A stretch of 64,000 bases of DNA from positions 231,939-295,938 of the forward strand of contig NZ_MAQW01000030.1 in assembly GCF_001682855.1 (NCBI RefSeq), written 5' to 3'. The stretch's first letter is position 1; every line of letters starts with the position of its first letter. This stretch comes from Bacillus sp. FJAT-27264 (lineage in GTDB: Bacteria; Bacillota; Bacilli; Paenibacillales; Paenibacillaceae). The notes under the pieces are model-generated. The model searched no databases. It worked only from the letters and a program-made list of their open reading frames with translations, and was not told the DNA's origin. The translations under genes were made by a program, and so were the position numbers. Shown piece by piece: positions 60,929-64,000 of this stretch.

Positions 60929-62053
60929 ATGAATCGAAAGCAATATATCCGCGGCTTATCCGCAGCCTGCCTGCTGGCCGTTCCACTAACGCTCTCCGGC
61001 TGCAACTGGTTTGGTTCTGAATCTGCCGCGGTTGATCCGCCGCCAAGTGAGATCGAAGCACAGATGCTTCAGATCAGCGGGGATTCTACACTGGATTCGG
61101 GTGTGATGGGGCGAGTGACGGAAGAAGATACAGGTAACGTTACAAGCAAAGATAAGAAGGCATCGACTACCAAAGCCGATGGTACGCGCACCACGGTATA
61201 TCTGGAGGATGAACACGGTCTCCTCGCGCCGATCTCGCTCGCACTTCCCAAGGGTGATAAGAAGGCTGCGCTGAAGAACTCACTTACCGCACTGATAAGT
61301 CAAGGCCCATTGGCAGCATCGCTTCCGAGCGGGTTTCAAGGCGTACTGCCTGCCGGAACAGCGGTGAAAGATGTCACCGTCGATCCTGCAACGGGACTTG
61401 CCGTAGTCGAGTTCAATGATTCCTTCGGTTCCTATGAAGCTAAGGATGAGCGCAAGCTGCTGGAGGCGGTCACCTGGACGTTGACCGGACAGGAAGATAT
61501 CAAAGGTGTTCAACTTTGGGTCGACGGCAAAAAGCTGACCGAAATGCCGCTCAAGGGTACACCGCTGGATCGCCCGCTCTCCCGCACCATGGGCATCAAT
61601 CTGCCGAAACACAGCACGAATGTCATGAATTCCAGTGCGGTTACGGTTTATTTTTCCGCAGAATCGCCTGATGGTACTCAATATTATGTTCCGGTCACCC
61701 GTTTTGTAGACCCTTCGCAAGAGCCACTCAAGGCAGCGTTGAATGAATTGATTACAGGTCCGGAATCAGATAACGGTCTGCAGATGGTGATGACGGAGGG
61801 GACGAAGCTGGATTCTGTGGATGCGGGGCAGAACGGTGTGGTGACTGTATCGCTGAGTGACGATATGTTCGCTGATGCCAAGGACGTACCGGCGGAAATG
61901 CTGGAATCTGTCGTACTTACGGTCGCCCAGAATGCAGAGGATTCCCTTGTACAGATTGTGATGAACGGGAAGACTGCGGTGACTGGAACGGATCATGTGG
62001 ATTACGGTAAGCCAGTTTCGGCCCCGGAATATGTGAACGACTTGCCGCTCTAA
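60929..62053 (+). CDS. gerM: spore germination lipoprotein GerM
   Basis: 374-residue lipoprotein needed in Bacillus subtilis for sporulation and germination, part of the ring that links mother cell and forespore. The signal ends in the lipobox LSGC. Two GerMN domains follow at about 90-205 and 235-345; each has the RTTVYLEDEHG/AVTVYFSAESPDG strand, LKNSLTALISQGP/LKAALNELITGPE helix and VTVDPATGLAVVEF/VVTVSLSDDMF strand. Synteny with rph and the NTPase gene downstream supports the call. Confidence 0.95.
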   Translation: MNRKQYIRGLSAACLLAVPLTLSGCNWFGSESAAVDPPPSEIEAQMLQISGDSTLDSGVMGRVTEEDTGNVTSKDKKASTTKADGTRTTVYLEDEHGLLAPISLALPKGDKKAALKNSLTALISQGPLAASLPSGFQGVLPAGTAVKDVTVDPATGLAVVEFNDSFGSYEAKDERKLLEAVTWTLTGQEDIKGVQLWVDGKKLTEMPLKGTPLDRPLSRTMGINLPKHSTNVMNSSAVTVYFSAESPDGTQYYVPVTRFVDPSQEPLKAALNELITGPESDNGLQMVMTEGTKLDSVDAGQNGVVTVSLSDDMFADAKDVPAEMLESVVLTVAQNAEDSLVQIVMNGKTAVTGTDHVDYGKPVSAPEYVNDLPL

Positions 62054-62217
62054 TCACTGATTGTGGCGGTCAAAAAGATGCTTTTGTGCCTGCTCTTTGG
62101 TAGAATAAAGGTTGCGCAAAAAAACGTGCGCTTACGCCCGTGGTTCAAACTGCGGGCAGGCGTATGGGGAAACGGCCAGGACAAACTTTTAGCTATTCGA
62201 TGTAGGAGGCAGAAAAG

Positions 62218-62976
62218 ATGAGATCAAACGGGCGAAACGTTGACGAATTGCGTCACGTGAAGATAACGACCCAAGTAAATAAATATGCCGAGGGCTCTGT
62301 ACTTATAGAGATGGGCGACACCAAGGTGATCTGTACAGCTACAGTAGAAGAGAAGGTTCCGCCCTTTCTGAAGGGGCAAGGCAAAGGCTGGGTAACCGCA
62401 GAGTATTCCATGCTCCCACGGGCTACCCAGACTCGTAACCAGCGGGAAGCCGCTCGGGGCAAGCTGACGGGCCGGACGATGGAGATCCAGCGGCTGATTG
62501 GCCGGGCACTGCGTTCCGTTGTGAATCTGCAGGCTTTAGGCGAGCGGAGCATCACCCTGGACTGTGATGTAATTCAGGCGGACGGGGGAACCCGGACCGC
62601 TTCGATCACAGGTGCTTTTGTAGCCATGGTGTTCGCTATCAACAAGCTGGCACACGACCGCAAATTGAGTCAATTCCCAGTCACAGATTACCTCGCAGCC
62701 ATCAGTGTCGGAGTAGTGGGGGATAAAGCTCTGCTTGACTTGAACTATGAAGAGGATTCCAAAGCGAAAGTCGATATGAATGTCGTTATGACCGGCGCTG
62801 GTGCATTTGTGGAACTGCAAGGCACTGGTGAAGACAGACCGTTCACACGTCAGGAGCTGGATCAGCTGTTAGGACTTGGCGAGAAGGGGGTTTACGAGCT
62901 GATTGCCGCACAGAAAGAAGTTCTGGGCGAGGTCGCTCTGAAAATCCAATCGGGTCAGCCAGGTCAGGAGGTCTAG
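62218..62976 (+). CDS. rph: ribonuclease PH
   Basis: 252-residue phosphorolytic exoribonuclease that trims tRNA 3' ends. VLIEMGDTKVICTATVEE, FLKGQGKGWVTAEYSMLPRA and QADGGTRTASITGAFVA are diagnostic. AGGAGG lies eight bases before the ATG. A small stem (TACGCC with GGCGTA, 62133-62165) sits in its leader. Lies between gerM and the NTP pyrophosphatase gene, as in Bacillus. Confidence 0.97.
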   Translation: MRSNGRNVDELRHVKITTQVNKYAEGSVLIEMGDTKVICTATVEEKVPPFLKGQGKGWVTAEYSMLPRATQTRNQREAARGKLTGRTMEIQRLIGRALRSVVNLQALGERSITLDCDVIQADGGTRTASITGAFVAMVFAINKLAHDRKLSQFPVTDYLAAISVGVVGDKALLDLNYEEDSKAKVDMNVVMTGAGAFVELQGTGEDRPFTRQELDQLLGLGEKGVYELIAAQKEVLGEVALKIQSGQPGQEV

Positions 62977-62977
62977 T

Positions 62978-63619
62978 ATGAGCTCCGCAGGAAACATTCT
63001 TATTGTGGCTACGAAGAACAAAGGGAAACTGCGTGAATTCCAGCATGCCTTTGAGCCTCTGGGACTAATAGTCAAGAGCATGTATGATTATCCTGAGCTG
63101 CCTGATGTGGTTGAGGATGGCGAAACTTTTGCCGCGAATGCGTTCAAGAAGTCGAAGGCAGTGGGTGATGCGCTTGGGCTGCCTGTGCTTGCCGATGATT
63201 CCGGCCTGTGCGTGGATGCACTTGATGGCAGACCGGGTGTCTATTCTGCCCGTTATGCCGGTGAGGGCGCCACAGATTCGGACAATAATCTGAAGCTGCT
63301 CGGCGAACTGGAAGGGCTGACGCAGGGGGAGGACACTGACCAACCGCTCTTGAGCACAGCCCGGTTCGTGTGTACCTTGTCGCTCTATGATCCGTCTACG
63401 GGGCAGGAGCTTACGGCAGAAGGATCAGTGGACGGCTGGATTACTTCTGAGCCATCCGGGGCTGGCGGCTTTGGCTATGATCCGCTGTTCTACCTGTCAG
63501 GGCATGAGAAGACGATGGCGGAGCTGACTCTGACCGAGAAGCAGGGCATTAGCCACCGGGGCGCAGCACTGCGGGCGCTGACCGAGAAGCTCGCGGCGCA
63601 AGGCGGCGTCCGGCCTTAA
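62978..63619 (+). CDS. rdgB: XTP/dITP diphosphatase (RdgB/HAM1 family)
   Basis: 213-residue house-cleaning enzyme that removes non-canonical purine nucleoside triphosphates. ATKNKGKLREF, VEDGETFAANAFKKSKAV, LADDSGLCVDALDGRPGVYS and GFGYDPLF are the family motifs. AGGAGG is six bases before the ATG, one base after the rph stop. The corresponding Bacillus subtilis gene is ysnA. Confidence 0.96.
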   Translation: MSSAGNILIVATKNKGKLREFQHAFEPLGLIVKSMYDYPELPDVVEDGETFAANAFKKSKAVGDALGLPVLADDSGLCVDALDGRPGVYSARYAGEGATDSDNNLKLLGELEGLTQGEDTDQPLLSTARFVCTLSLYDPSTGQELTAEGSVDGWITSEPSGAGGFGYDPLFYLSGHEKTMAELTLTEKQGISHRGAALRALTEKLAAQGGVRP

Positions 63620-63700
63620 AGGCTGATCGCTTTGAGTTAGCGTAAGCCAGAAGATAACAGGATTCAGAGACTCCCCGTTTAGCTGGAGCTACGGGCGTAT

Positions 63701-63749
63701 AAATAAGCTTGCAGGACAAGGCGTGAGCCCTGGTTCTGCAAGCTTATTT
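63701..63749 (+). terminator. terminator after the gerM-rph-rdgB block
   Basis: AAATAAGCTTGCAG pairs perfectly (14 bases) with CTGCAAGCTTATTT across a 21-base loop, then TTGCATTT. If the block continued with a phosphodiesterase gene as in Bacillus subtilis, it does not do so here. Confidence 0.88.
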
Positions 63750-63852
63750 TGCATTTATGAAAATCTTCAGTAATAAAGCGCATTTTAGAACGCCACATAC
63801 TCTTCAAGTAAGAAATGTGCTGAAAGATCAACTTCGCTCGATAGGGCATGGG

Positions 63853-63990
63853 AATAACGGGAATAGCTCCTGTTATTTTGGCTAAGGTCTTCTCTTTTTT
63901 AAAAAATAACTGGAAAAACTCCCGTTAATTTCTTCGAATTTACGCGTTTTACGGATAAAAGAGGTTTTTAACAGGAGAAATTCCAGTTAT
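63853..63990 (-). repeat. dispersed palindromic element, copy B
   Basis: Inverted second copy of the 55336-55472 element: a 10-base hairpin (63853-63877) followed after 28 bases by two 23-base arms (63906-63928 and 63968-63990), again 85 bases from end to end. Copy B may extend past the window. The 381-base end region holds only this and the terminator at 63701. Confidence 0.85.
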
Positions 63991-64000
63991 TCGGGATAAA

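Overview
The window looks like a piece of the chromosome of an endospore-forming, Gram-positive soil bacterium of the Paenibacillus type. The case rests on a short gerE-like regulator, a gerM-rph-rdgB block, a YhcN/YlaJ-type spore lipoprotein, an S-layer-homology surface protein, a YesM/YesN two-component pair beside a sugar ABC transporter, many lipobox-bearing binding proteins, AGGAGG ribosome sites and frequent TTG starts. I saw no rRNA, tRNA, CRISPR array, phage or transposase gene.

Layout. 1-8100 (+): eight tightly packed genes for a surface glycan: glycosyltransferases plus a trio (2-epimerase, 4,6-dehydratase, RmlD-like reductase) that fits synthesis of a UDP-activated 6-deoxy-L-amino sugar. 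A convergent glycosyltransferase follows (8200-9270). 9481-10488: spore lipoprotein with a repeat-rich insert. 10598-13382 (-): RpiR regulator-nagB-nagA for amino-sugar catabolism. 13606-17670 (-): efeO-efeB-efeU iron uptake behind a Fur box. 17889-20000: LacI regulator, gerE, a 61-residue gene with its own promoter-like and terminator signals, and two hairpins with no obvious gene.

20190-38224 is the most striking part. A racemase-fold gene and a LysR regulator precede sixteen same-strand genes with gaps of at most about 55 bases: amidase, five-gene Dpp/Opp-type ABC transporter, cyclic amidohydrolase, DapA-family aldolase, divergent SDR, urease structural genes ureABC, accessory genes ureFGD (no ureE) and a nickel permease. 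I infer a route that imports an amide- or ureide-type nitrogen compound, opens and trims it, and feeds the released urea to urease. The substrate is unknown.

38467-41116: an NMT1/SsuA-type ABC importer. 41127-48092: serine hydrolase, TrmB-type regulator, YcdB-SLH surface protein, TerC-family Mn exporter under a yybP-ykoY manganese riboswitch, and an unknown lipoprotein. 48200-57879: sugar ABC transporter divergent from a YesMN-type sensor/regulator, then an intracellular alpha-glucosidase reached across about 920 bases of tandem and inverted repeats. 58056-63619: methyltransferase, MBL hydrolase, PgpA-like protein, gerM, rph, rdgB. The right edge carries an inverted second copy of the palindromic element at 55336-55472.
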